The notes beneath the pieces were generated by a model. That model did not search any database and had not been told where the DNA came from. It was given only the letters and a program-made list of their open reading frames with translations. This document shows positions 34,450-64,000 of a stretch of DNA of 64,000 nucleotides, in pieces (position 1 is the stretch's first letter; each line of letters opens with the position of its first letter). The stretch is from Phoronis australis (Eukaryota > Phoronida > Phoronidae). The stretch covers positions 1,783,819 to 1,847,818 of the forward strand of contig NMRA01000015.1 of assembly GCA_002633005.1 (NCBI GenBank), in the 5' to 3' direction. Position numbers and translations under genes: made by a program.

Positions 34450-37400
34450 GTTTTCTCACCCCTTGCATGGAACACTAGCTAGAGTTCTATGCTTAGTCGG
34501 GTCAACTGGCCTTAGTGTTAAACTGTAGCAGCGGCAATCACGCCTTACTGTTTTTGCCGCTGCAAAAACTTACGTACCAATAGCAAAACATGCGACCTAA
34601 ACAAATAAGAATAACATCAAACCCTGTGAGAGTAAGTGATAGGGGGTTTAGCGAAAATTTCAATTTTAAAAAATTTAAACCGTGAATGAGGCCAGTTTTC
34701 GGATAGACCAGTCTCTTGCCACAAATCGAAGGAAACTTATACTAGGCGCGCGTGAAAAAATTCGGATAAAAAACGACAGTAAAAACTGACGTAAGTATAA
34801 TTAAGTTTGCGTACATTTAGATAAACGACTGTAAGTCTTTTCTACAAATTGTGTTAAAATCAAGCAATAGTTTTACGAAATACATTACCGTCCGCCGGCA
34901 TCTTGTCCAACTTGAACACTACCGCCAACTAGTGGGAAGTCCCCACTAGTATTTCTGAAATTTATGTATAACAGACATTGCCATAAAGTTTGTCATAGGT
35001 ATCAGTTTTCCATTAAAACACGAGGTATTATACTGCATTAGACTCTGATAAATCCCAGGTTTCAAAATATGTGGGAATTAGGCTATTAAGGCTCTCTCAA
35101 ACATTCGCAGGCATTGCTTGTTGGCCAGGTGATGAACAGAAGGCAGCAGACCACGACAAATGGGGGCGTGAGTTCGATTCCAGTCTGGATAAAAAATTGT
35201 AACTGAAATTCCACAACAAATTATCTTGGCCGTCTTGCCGAGTGCAACTGTCGGATTTAGAGGGGGTCAATCAATGGAGCCATGGCCCCCTAAAATTCTC
35301 CGAGATTCCATTTGGCAGTTCGGGGGTGCGAATATCTGACAGACAAAATCGTGGCTAACACTCGGTCCTGCCCCCCCCTCCCAACTCAAAATCCTGGATC
35401 CGTCAGTATGTTTTTGAACGGACAGCAAGTAAACGACCCATCGGGGGATTAATCAATCAACGAAGGTACCGGGGCCAGGGTACCATTGAAAGCTTTCGCA
35501 TAAATATTCTCTTCTTAAAGTTGATTAAAAATACTAATGCCGTTGGTGCATGTCAGTGTGGCTTTGTACCTCTCGTAATAAGCTGAGGACAATGGAAAAA
35601 CCTGCCCATTCAAAATGTTCAACGAACATTTTAAATGACTTAGTGCCTCGTGATTTAATTGCCGTAGAAACAAGAATACCAATGGTTAGGTTATATAAGG
35701 AAGGAAGTGAAGGAAGCAAGTAGCTCTGTATAGACCACAAGAAGGAATAAAACACAAGGAAAAGCAAAGCTAAAGAATGCGAACATAGCAAGAAAATCCG
35801 AGAATGATCATATGAACGGCAGACACAAATTGATGACCCATAGGTCTTCAAAGTTGACACAAAGACACACTTTTCTAAATTGAACCCTGCGTCAGTGCGC
35901 TAAAATAATTCGGTGATGAACCTCTCTCATCAAAGACAAAAATGATAGCTTGCCATTGGGTTTGATGCCTGATATTGCACTAGATAAAGTCATGCTTTTT
36001 TCGTTTGAAAAAAACGCATAATGGAGATAACTGGCCGTGCTTGGTCAAGCCGCCTCACTGACAAGACTACTACTACACTCCTTGACGGTATCGTCATCTG
36101 ATCAATGAAAGTATAGTGTTGTTGATCTGGTGCCTGCAATATTGTTTCACGCTTCGACGTAGGCCTAGCCACAAAGAAGAGACAAAGCTGCCAGGGCTTG
36201 ATGACAGTCGTCGCTTTGCTTGTGCACTCAGAGCAATCAGTGATGAGCCCCGGGTAATGAACAACATTACATTGAAAATCATCGTAATGACACAAAGACT
36301 AAATAAATACAGCGCCGTCACTGCGGAGCATCGTTCAAATAGATGGTATATCGCCCCCTCCCGACCTACTTAGCGGACATTTGGCGGCATATCAACTACA
36401 CCGTAAGGTATTTTTCTTTAAAATTAGTTGTCATTGATAAATCGGTTGCATCGACGATGCATCAAATCGGGATTTAACGAAATTTCCATTCAGCGTAATC
36501 TTTTTATGGGTTCTTAAAATTCTACAAAATGCTTCATTACTGAATGAAACGTGATACTATTATAATTTCGTTTAGTGTTTTACCGCAATAAATGTCAACA
36601 TAATACGAACCCTACCCCTCTGCATACATGATTCGGTTGCAAAATTGGACCCTTTTAAAAGTTTCGTGGCAAAAAGTGAAGACTTTCGTCATAAATGTAA
36701 CTGGAAATGGCACCTTTTTTAATGTAATCTGGTAGTGAATGAAAACGTAATCCACATGAGCGGAACGTTCCGTATAGCAGACCCCGGTCGGCATTTCATT
36801 TTCATTAGTTGATTCTCAAGAGGACCGTCTAAAAACATCGGTGAGGGTACTCACTCTGTTCGTTTCAGTTTACACGTGTAACACGTGTACGCTACCGGTG
36901 ATTTCGAGACGATTTCCTTTCAGTATTCAGAAGTACTTTGCTCATCCATGACAAACGCACAAAACACTTACAGTCAGCTTCTAAAATACATCAATGTTTT
37001 TTGTGTGAGACATCCATTAAAAATCTGTTCATAACTTTTCACGCATTGTGTTGTAAAAAATAAGTGAGCAAATAGTTCCGTGCCACATACCATTGCCTCA
37101 AACACTACCACGTGACCATGAGGCAACCGCCCGCTTGCGGCCCGGTAGTGCCGAGCTTCGCTGCTCATTACGTCATGTATGACGTTTGTGATGTTCGGTA
37201 TGATCCTTTTCTAGATTATGTTTGGCAACCGCTCTGTGAAATGTTTACAAAAACATGTTGGATGGAATTTTAACGTCGATCCCTTTTCTAATGAAATGCA
37301 GGTGAAGCCTAGAAGCCGTCGCTACTGGGCTGGATTAAAAACATTTCAAAGCGGTTATAAACCCGTGAAAGAAGTGAACTTTTGAGTTAGATCCCTTGCC

Positions 37401-39900
37401 CCTATAGAATTAGCCTCAACAGTTTAGTCCTATTTCAGAAGTGATACCTAGACTCGTAAAGAACTGACAGTTCGTTTATTCCTTGGCAACAGTGTTCGTC
37501 CCTTGATCAGGTGTCAAAGCCATTGTAGAAACTTCAATCAACGACGAACGACCAGTTCTTCGTAGTCCTGAAATCACGCTTCAAATTTGACTATTAAGTT
37601 GAAATAAATTTAAAACGGCCGTCTATTGGAGAGCTATAAGAGATCTCTGCCTCAACTATATGAACGGCAACTAAGCTGACACTACAGTGAGTTGTTGGTA
37701 TTTCACGTCAACCGAACTTAAAATTTATGTCGGAACAAATTATCCCCCTCTTTAGCCAAATTTTCTAATCTCATGCAAATGCAACCACTACATTAATAAG
37801 TTCCTTTTATAGCATGTTTTAAAGCCGACAGCTCGACGTTGGACTGTGATACACTGAAGTTTCCAAAAGACCACCCCCGTTTCAAAACTGCCCTGTTTAA
37901 GTAGCTGGCCAACGAAAATCGAAGTAGGTCTTTTACTGTCATTAAATCGACTTTATAATATTCCTTATCGTGATAAGATTCGAAACTGTAGTACAGTTCC
38001 ATTATCAACGAGGACATCGGAACGATCCAGTCAACAACGGCCAAGAAAACGCCTCATAGTTCAGTTATTGTGGTTGGCTGCCCCGCTAAAATTGCGAGTT
38101 CGAAAATGGCGCCATGCAGGCTTTGCCTGTGACTCGAGGTTGAAACAGAAATAGGATCCTACCATGATAAGGAAAATTACGAGACTGAATTTTCGAGAGT
38201 AAAAGACTTTCGTAAAGTCATGTGAACACGGCGAAACTGCAGCTTTAACCGTAAAAACGCTGTCAAGCAATTGAAAACTCAGTGGTGCTAAAAAATTTTT
38301 GAACTTGGAAATACAAAACATTAAAAATTTACAGAAAACATCGTGTGCGTTAACTTCCAAAGTCATTTAGCTCCAAATTTTATTTTCAATTTCTACTGTC
38401 ATTGAAATGATTTTGAAATGATGTCTTATCTACTTGCTAGAGATCAGTCAGCGCTGGACACGCTTCATTGTATGCAGCACATATTAATCCATATTGGGAT
38501 AAACGAGATAAAAAAATTTCCAGAAACATCTGATAAGATTTCACCTGGCCGACCCAGAAGGAAACAATTAGCAAGACGAACTATAGGCAACGCGATAACC
38601 GCGATACGGTTCCTGGAATACCTGTTCTGATCAAAATCTCTCATTTAGTGCAGTAGTACTTCCTCCCAGAAATAGTTTCAAATAAATTCAAGAGTTCGAA
38701 GAAAGGAAGACATAAGTGCCAGTTTCTAGGCTGAGTTCGCATCCCCGGGTCTCCGAAGGGAGGGATGCTTTCATGTCAGGTCAATGAGTAGCAGCTCCGT
38801 AGATCGGAGAGGGTCTTTGTGAGTAGTTGAAAGTCATTAGGTAACCACTCCTATAATTTGGCGCCGTAGTGGACTCGAAAAATGACACACTTTCATTGAA
38901 AAGCCACCCTTCAATACATCGTTCCATAGCCTTTATCAGTGGAGCGAACTGACACCCGACTTTTTGTTCAAAAGCAAATCTACTAAGCTAGACTGAACGT
39001 CGAGTACAAGAGATGCCTTGTTGTTCAAAAATGAGTTCACCTTTTGCAACTAATGCTTTTCAAAACATATGCTTAAAATCCACGCATAGCAAAGTTCAGT
39101 ATGGGTTGGAAAAGGAATCAATTTGTAGAGTTTCCTATTGGCAAAATGCCGGGCCGACCCGTGGTGCTGAGGGATGGAAAAGCTCTGTTTCCGCTGTAGG
39201 GGATTTTGTCAGAAGAGGCACCTTTTCCGTAGGAAAACTGGTGATGAAAAGGTCACCCAGTATGTGTGTCACGTCAAAAACCTTCTTCGTAAGAGTACCC
39301 CCAGATCTCTGATCTGGGTTCGCATCATAATATCTCCTCTCCTCACCTTCAGTCCACGTGGATTTTATTTACTCGGCTATTATTTATCTAGTCACATGAC
39401 CAGGAATGGAATGTCAACAATGTCCCGAATGGGCGTAGCAAATCTGCCCAAATCTGTCAATCAATAAAGTGGCCTTTCATCCGCAAACAATTGGTCTTCA
39501 CCGTTCGGGTTCATAATTGAAAACTTTGGCGATATCTTTTAATCATATCACCTTTAGCCGGACTTTGTTAAGAGCAAGCTGTCAATTCAAGCCTGTGTTG
39601 TTCGTAACCACAGTTACTATTTTCTAATAAGGTATTTGGACGAACCAATGAAAAGAATTCCGTTGATCAAACATTCGATTCTCCTAACTCAATATATTTT
39701 CGGAAGCTTCCTTTTGGGATTCGGAGGGTCTATATTATAAATGTGAATATTTCTGTACCAAATGTAAGTATTTTACTTTTCACTACCCAGAATTTGTACC
39801 GGGATGTGAGCCATTAAGATATTTGTTATTTCTCATGTTAAACATGTCTGATTATCATTGAAAACGGCTGAATTCCAATTGTATTGCGCAGACTATGTTC
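34450..39900. other. Divergent intergenic region between cortactin and LATS
   Basis: No frame with recognisable homology was found on either strand. Short open frames (for example at 35.5-35.9, 36.0-36.4 and 39.0-39.5 kb) have no domain signatures, splice context or repeat-free support. GAAAATGGCGCCATGC at about 38100 is a palindromic ATGGCGCCAT motif that could belong to an upstream promoter. The rest looks like unique intergenic DNA. Confidence 0.5.
35100..35200 (+). mobile_element. Possible tRNA-derived SINE head
   Basis: A TTGGCCAGGTGATGA box-A-like segment is followed about 50 bp later by GAGTTCGATTCCAGTC, a B-box. There is no acceptor stem pairing. No shared body with the other SINEs was recognised. 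Confidence 0.35.
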
Positions 39901-39912
39901 CCCTTACAAAAC

Positions 39913-40313
39913 AACATGGCGGCCACTATGCCGAGAAATATCTCATTATCTGATTCGCATCACTGTGTCGTACACATTGTTTCACATGTAATAATGGTTG
40001 CAGAAGTTTGTTGTAATGATTTTGGACCTAACGCCCGTTTGATAATTGACAAAACAAAGCTATGACGACCTGAAGGAAAACGGAATGCATACATCGAATT
40101 CACCACAATGACCTCAGAAAACCGACACACAACTTCAACTGGTTCAAGTGTGTGAAATATGTCAGCAGTCGAATCCGTTGATTGTAGAAGAGTGGAGAGA
40201 AACTCTTTGTCTTCTATGACTGAGAACTCGTAGTTCTAGCGCTAACCTCGCATACTGTTATAGAAGGGCTAACCACCCCTCTTTGCTTCTGCTACTAGTT
40301 TTTCTAACAGTAG
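39913..40313 (+). promoter_or_regulatory. Candidate LATS promoter and non-coding first exon
   Basis: AACATGGCGGCC at 39913-39924 matches the YY1 element (AAnATGGCGGC) that often sits just downstream of start sites in TATA-less promoters. A strong donor, TAG|gtgagta at 40313/40314, follows and could join the acceptor TTTTCAG at 41642-41648. Motif-based inference. Confidence 0.4.
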
Positions 40314-41648
40314 GTGAGTAGGAGCTGTCCTGACATAACATCAATTATTGGCATTTCTCTAATGCCAGTCAGTTCCAGTACCCTTGTCATGTGTTAGAAA
40401 CATGTTGTTTACTCCTGTATTCGGTTATTCATGTATATTTTTACACCAAAGCTCTAACACAAGCAGCCAGTTATTAAATCTGATGCTATTAAGTAGCCAG
40501 TTAGTAGCTATTCCAACTTTAACTGAATTCATGAATTAGGACAACCTAATAGTTTTAAGTATTAGATCGTCATTTAAAAGTTCTTCATTAGTTATCATGA
40601 TATTTCTTTATTAGATTGGCTTTAGCTCAAGTTGAAATTACCTAATCAGAACATAGATTTGTTGGGCACAGGTCTTCAAATTTCCAGAAGTACTGTTAGA
40701 GACTTAGGCAATGCTAAGTTAGGCCAACCCAAATTCACAAACTCAAACAAATCAAAGTAGCGGGGGCTGGTGACCCAATTTGTTGAAGCAATTAGTAAAA
40801 TATGGTCCATGTTCTGATCAAATTAGAGCCCCTGACGCACAGTATTGAAGCACCAATACAAAGTGTTCAATCCCAAAACATGAACCCAAACCATGGCTTT
40901 CAAAGATGGCACAGCAGGAGGTTTTAAAAGACCTGATGTACATTCAATGGTGGTACTAGCGTTTTGTGCATTTTGTCATCATTAAATACATTGACAGCAT
41001 AACTTACGAAAGCCGTGTTGGTGTAAATTCAGTGCATTATAGGATGTTGATGTTTGAAAAAGTTCAGTATTGGAATGACTACACAAAAACTCAACTTTTG
41101 CCTTGTGCGAGCTGACAGTTTTAAAATGCTCTGTCTTGCTTGCCTAGGTTTTGCGAACAGTTCAAGTAATGACTTGACTCTGTGGTTGCTATGTTTCATG
41201 TAACGTGAGCTGATGTCATCCTTTTGGAGGGTATAGGTAGTATTTGTAGTTACTACAGGTTCAGGTATAAATTGATCCTGTAGGAGAGCGCAGGTGTCTG
41301 GTTGGCTGACACTGTGAATGTCCAAAACTTCCTAAGTTCAAGTACCCACCTGATACAAGTTTAATTGATTTTCAAACTGGTTTGACTCGGGAGCACTTTT
41401 GTGGAAACTTGTTGCATAAGTTACAGCGCGTTGTCATGCTTGATCTGTTTTTATGTATTTTTGTCCTGGATCAAATTAATGTCATATACTGATGAAACTA
41501 AAGTTTTACAACTTGATAACGTAGTGAAATGATACCCTCAAGAATAGCTTGTTCTACATTACAGTTTACTACTTACGAACTTTATATGAACAGATGGCTT
41601 GACATTAAAGCGTTGTTGGATATTTAATGAACTGTATGTTGTTTTCAG

Positions 41649-41845
41649 ATAAAGACCATGTGACTTCAGAAGTTAAGAAGAATTATAAAGATGTGAGCAG
41701 AAGTAGATGGATTCATGTTTCTGGTCTTTTCATGAGATTCAAGATGTCCTGACTAGATATACAGCAGATTGTGATGTAGATGGTACTTTCTGACGGACAC
41801 ACTGTTGACTCTTTCACTTAGAAGCCTGGCTGTCTGTCACAACTC
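41649..41845 (+). promoter_or_regulatory. LATS 5' leader with eight upstream ATGs
   Basis: The exon beginning after the acceptor at 41648 has ATGs at 41658, 41691, 41707, 41715, 41732, 41744, 41774 and 41780 before the main ATG at 41846. Those at 41658 and 41691 are immediate ATG-TGA start-stops and 41774 is ATG-TAG. 41707 opens a 27-codon frame. 41780 is in frame with the main ORF but ends at the TAG at 41819. None overlaps the main ATG. Such a leader is expected to hold back translation. Confidence 0.65.
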
Positions 41846-60569
<18,724 letters not shown>

Positions 60570-61175
60570 TGAGCTGGACCGGGAGCATGTGTCCATTTTA
60601 TAAATTATTTTGAATGTGTTGACATGCTGTGCGTGTCTTTTAATTGTCGAGAACTGGTGCTATCTTGAGGTACTGTCAAACTAGTCATGTTGCACCGAGT
60701 GAATCTTGCAATATTTCAGCTTCTCTTTGTTAAATTTGTTCCGTGATTCACTGCTTCTGTGCACGTGAAGTCCTGTCAGTTCAGAAACACTGAGTTCATT
60801 GTAATGCTCCTGTTTCTATGCTCAGCACAGTATTGAAACTAGACACAGTAAGGCTGTTAGTGGTGTCTGTAGCTTATACTCAGTGTACCCGGTGTGTAGA
60901 CCTACTTCTCTGTCAGTCATACTGTGGCAGGCCTGAAGACCTCTCAGTCACTATTTACCTCCGGGTCTGCAAGTCTACCATTCAATCACTGACAGTGTAG
61001 CAGGCTTACAGATCTGTCAGTCTGTCACTCACAGTGGAGCAGGCCAGTCTGTCACTCTTCTCTTTGTATATAGAACCCAGCAACATAAGTGTGCGCAGTG
61101 GAGGTTCTTGACAAGCCATTGTTATTGTCAGTAACTGACACCAATGATCAATAAAGAGATTATATTTATAGAGAG
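60570..61175 (+). other. LATS 3' UTR
   Basis: Follows the TAA at 60567-60569. It contains imperfect direct repeats at about 60890-61060 (CTGTCAGTCTGTCACTC, GTGGAGCAGGC-type blocks) and ends near the polyadenylation signal at 61150. Confidence 0.6.
61150..61155 (+). terminator. LATS polyadenylation signal AATAAA
   Basis: Canonical AATAAA 580 bp after the stop codon, followed about 25-45 bp later by T/GT-rich sequence (TGTATTGTATCTTGTTTA), the expected downstream element. Confidence 0.65.
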
Positions 61176-62560
61176 ATGTATTGTATCTTGTTTATCTTCC
61201 TTGGGTAATGGATCATGCTCAAGGCTAATTTTGCCAACTCTTCTGGTGTGTATTAATATGGAAAAGTCAACTGAAAAAGTCACAATTTAGGAGGCGTGGC
61301 CACCCTATGGACACAACCGTAAAAGGAAGAAAATAGAAATGCTGTCGGCACAATGTCTTGAGAAGCATAAAAAATTCAATGGCAAGTTGATAGATTTATT
61401 TAGTAAATCTTGTATAAAAACGTGCAGTAAAATACAAACAAATGTAATTAACATCCTGGCAGATGAAGTAACTCAAGGATGAGGTAGAAAAGTCATATAG
61501 ACTTCGCTATGGTCCAGAAAGCATGCTTATTCTACAACCTTCAGCAACTTGCTGCAACACCCTAACTTATTAAATAAGTACATTTACTGGCTCAACTGGT
61601 ATGTGATGAATATTGTTTAAGGTTTAAAAACATTACTATTCTCATCGAATGTTGAATTATTGCTGAATATGCGGAGAACAGGTAATATGCACACGTGCCA
61701 TTTTCGAATTCACAATCCAATCATAATGTCTATCAACCTCAATATTCTGAAGCATCTTGAGTAGCTGATGGCTTTTATGTTCTCATTGGTAATGTAAATG
61801 AAATCCTGTCATGGCAACTTGAGGAATGTTGTGATAAGGATTTTGTGAGCTTAAGTGGCTTAATTATTTTTCATTTTTGGGAGCTAAACTCTGATGACTG
61901 CATGTACAAAGGTTGCTGTCATGTGAAATGATTGTCTCCAAGAACTTTTGGAAGCAAAACGTAAGAATAACAAAAAAATAAATAAAAATGGTTGTGAAGA
62001 CCATGTGGACACATCTGATAAATAAAAATGGACAAATATGGGGAACAATACTGAAATATTTTTATTGGTCGTAGACGGTGTTTTTTATTTGTGTTGTTTC
62101 TTCCGTTGAGCCTAAATATTGTTTAAGTATAGAAATTTCACTATTTATTTAAACTTGAGTTTTCAAAATTTATTCCTTAAAACACAGCAGTAAATCAGCA
62201 TTGTGCAGGTATTGGAATGAACTAATACAAAAAGTGTCAAAATGAAAAATAGGTTGCTGAGCATAGCCCTAGATAAGCAACATGTAACAGGTATGCCCAG
62301 ATAGGCTCCTAATCCTGTAGTAGTGGTTCACGTGTCATATACACTGATGGTCGTCTCCATCAACCCTAAGACCAATCAACTTATTGGCCAGAAATCAACC
62401 TCAGGCAATTTATATATTGCTGCCATTATTGACAAGCTATAGCAGCACTATCTATTGACAAACAAGAAAATCATCGCTAGATCATGACGTCAACACTCTC
62501 GTGCCTAGCGCCACCTATGCTGATCAGCCGGATGGATCGAAAAGCTGCAGCTGAGCGGGT
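61176..62560. other. Intergenic spacer between LATS and NDUFAF4
   Basis: AT-rich, with no recognisable coding region. AATAAATAAAAATGG-type tracts occur at about 61978-62030. GCGCCACCTATGCTG at about 62509 is a CTCF-like core (reverse strand) about 100 bp upstream of the NDUFAF4 start. Confidence 0.5.
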
Positions 62561-62607
62561 CGTCTAACTATAAGTCAGTGATCTTGCGTTTTGCTTTGTT
62601 TTTGAAC

Positions 62608-62758
62608 ATGGGAAACCTGGGGTCTAAAGCGACAAGACCAGTGAGAAACTTTAACATCGAACAAAGAACTGAAGCGACGTTAGAAAAGGCAAAAGAAGTC
62701 CCTAGAACTGCACCTCGTCACAAAACCACGGAAAAGTTATTGGCAGACTTCGCTCGTG
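62608..62758 (+). CDS. NDUFAF4: NDUFAF4-like complex I assembly factor, first coding exon (partial gene)
   Basis: The ATG at 62608 opens a 50-codon exon ending GCTCGTG|gtaagc at 62758. The peptide begins MGNLGSKATRPVRNFNIEQR and continues with a basic segment containing AKEVPRTAPRH. The pattern RxxRNFNxExR followed by APRHxxTxxLL is the N-terminus of NDUFAF4, a mitochondrial factor needed for assembly of respiratory complex I with NDUFAF3. MGxxxSK is a consensus N-myristoylation start. The homologous human protein is about 175 residues, so roughly 70% of the gene is missing here. No convincing second exon was found before 64000, so it probably lies to the right. Confidence 0.82.
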
Positions 62759-64000
62759 GTAAGCTGATAAGGCACTGCTCATATCAATTCAAATATAATT
62801 GTGTTTCCTCACATTTATTGGCTGCATATACCATGGGAACTTGTCGCAATCTTTTTTAAACAAACCTCTCATACACTATATGTAACAGCCTTCTGTCCAT
62901 TCCGAATGAAATCGGCCCACTCGCCAGGAATGCACGCGGCTCAGTCAAATGTTTTAATCAGTGTGAACAGCTTCCGCCGTACAAAGCTCTTATTAGTATA
63001 GGAGCTTCACCGTCTCTACTGCGGCTTGGTAGAGACGGTGGTCACTGTCTAATGAGAGGTATGCTCTAAATTGAGGGAGACAAGATATATCTATTGCTCC
63101 ACGGTCGCCTGCCTGCTATGTTGGCTTCTCTCAATCTCTGGATTGATGTGTCAATAAAAGTCTGATTGCCGGGCCCCTATTCAACCCTTCACTTTTATGG
63201 ATGATATAATAGTATTATAATACCTCAGTTCAAAAGATGGCGTCAGTACGGGAGAGAATTGAGTACGGGAAATTCGTTCGTATTTGTGCAAGACTGGCTG
63301 TTTTAAAGCAAAAATAACATCGCAAAGGGAGTATAGAATTTGCCTAGAAAGTATTGGTACCCAAGATATTAACTTTGTTTACCCAAAAAGGTGTAATTTG
63401 TGGGAAAAACAGAAGTACGTTGGGTGCCGTATTTGACACCGTTACCGATTTGTCACTGTCCACTCTTTACTAATATGCTAAAGTTTTTATCCCCCCCCAG
63501 CTGCACTCTGCGCAATACGTTATCATAGTATGGGTATTCACTATGGATTGTAGGTAAAATCCTTTCCAATGCCAACAACACTCTTCCATGCATTACAGGT
63601 GAAACACGTGACCTCGCACCTTGTGTGTTTCTCGTCACACATAGGTATACCATGTCTACGGTTTCTCATCTTTTGAACGCAGCCGTGCAAAATTGGCTCC
63701 AATACATCCCACTAATGTCTACTTAGGCGCGCATTGAGTTTTTTGCTATCTCTGAAAAGGTGCATTGCATAGGCGTAGTAAAGTCTTCTTGAGTGGGGAG
63801 AGACTGTCTCCCCTGGTCACCCCCCAGTTGTGTCAAAATTCTTCAATTTTGCATTTGAACTATTAAAAATTTTAGGTTTCAAATCTCCATTGTTTCGCCA
63901 AGTATTCATTCTCCATGACCTCTCTTTGAAACTGTATGTATGCTTTAACTATTCAGAACACGCGAGAGTCGATGGAATCTCTTTGAAGCCATGTGTATGG
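62759..64000. other. NDUFAF4 first intron (incomplete)
   Basis: Starts with the gtaagc donor. Contains GGAGCTTCACCGTCTCTACT at about 63001 followed by its near-inverse GGTAGAGACGGTGG (a short hairpin), a C-run at about 63493, and no recognised exon. Minus-strand frames near 63.45-63.65 kb have no recognisable domain. Confidence 0.5.

Noticed and set aside
63453-63653. 66-codon minus-strand frame near the right end
   Set aside because: Short, no homology recognised, and inside the first intron of NDUFAF4 on the opposite strand.

Overview
This is a 64 kb piece of nuclear DNA from a multicellular animal. It carries four protein-coding genes with GT-AG introns, and long non-coding stretches full of short inverted-repeat elements, tRNA-derived SINEs and minisatellites. 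The gene set (a SLC35E2-type transporter, cortactin, the Hippo kinase LATS/Warts and the complex I assembly factor NDUFAF4), the single LATS gene with four PPxY motifs, the moderate intron sizes, the AT-rich introns and the apparently unmerged haplotypes suggest an outbred, probably marine, invertebrate bilaterian (lophotrochozoan, ambulacrarian or cephalochordate). I cannot name the species from sequence alone. There are no bacterial, viral or CRISPR features.

Layout. 1-2.9 kb: hairpins and inverted repeats, then a promoter-like cluster and a probable non-coding first exon. 2.98-7.02 kb (+): a six-exon SLC35E2-like nucleotide-sugar/triose-phosphate-transporter-family gene. 7.0-11.6 kb: its 3' UTR and the space between convergent genes. 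11.56-32.18 kb (-): cortactin in 17 coding exons, encoding 655 residues: acidic Arp2/3-binding N-terminus, 8.5 actin-binding repeats at about one exon each, a long charged helix, YxxP motifs and an SH3 domain. Inside it, about 1.7-2.0 kb appears twice around a lone N at 17593, which looks like two haplotypes laid end to end. 32.2-41.6 kb: divergent intergenic region with candidate promoters for cortactin (-) and LATS (+). 41.85-60.57 kb (+): LATS in six coding exons, encoding 1173 residues, with an 11.9 kb first coding intron full of minisatellites and a TIR element. 62.6 kb to the end (+): first coding exon of NDUFAF4, whose remainder lies outside the window.

The genes do not form a pathway unit. 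LATS (Hippo signalling) and cortactin (branched actin) are divergent neighbours whose products both act in cell-shape and growth control, but no shared regulation can be read from the sequence.

The most notable non-coding structures are: (i) an intronic minisatellite in cortactin made of decayed copies of the adjacent exon end plus its 5' splice site; (ii) a 1.5 kb terminal-inverted-repeat element holding an array of nucleosome-length (about 148 bp) subunits, each opening with a CTCF-like core; (iii) a LATS 5' leader with eight upstream ATGs, two of them ATG-TGA start-stops; (iv) a perfect 27-bp-arm hairpin and two larger fold-back repeats near gene 5' ends. All family assignments come from reading translations; no database search was run.
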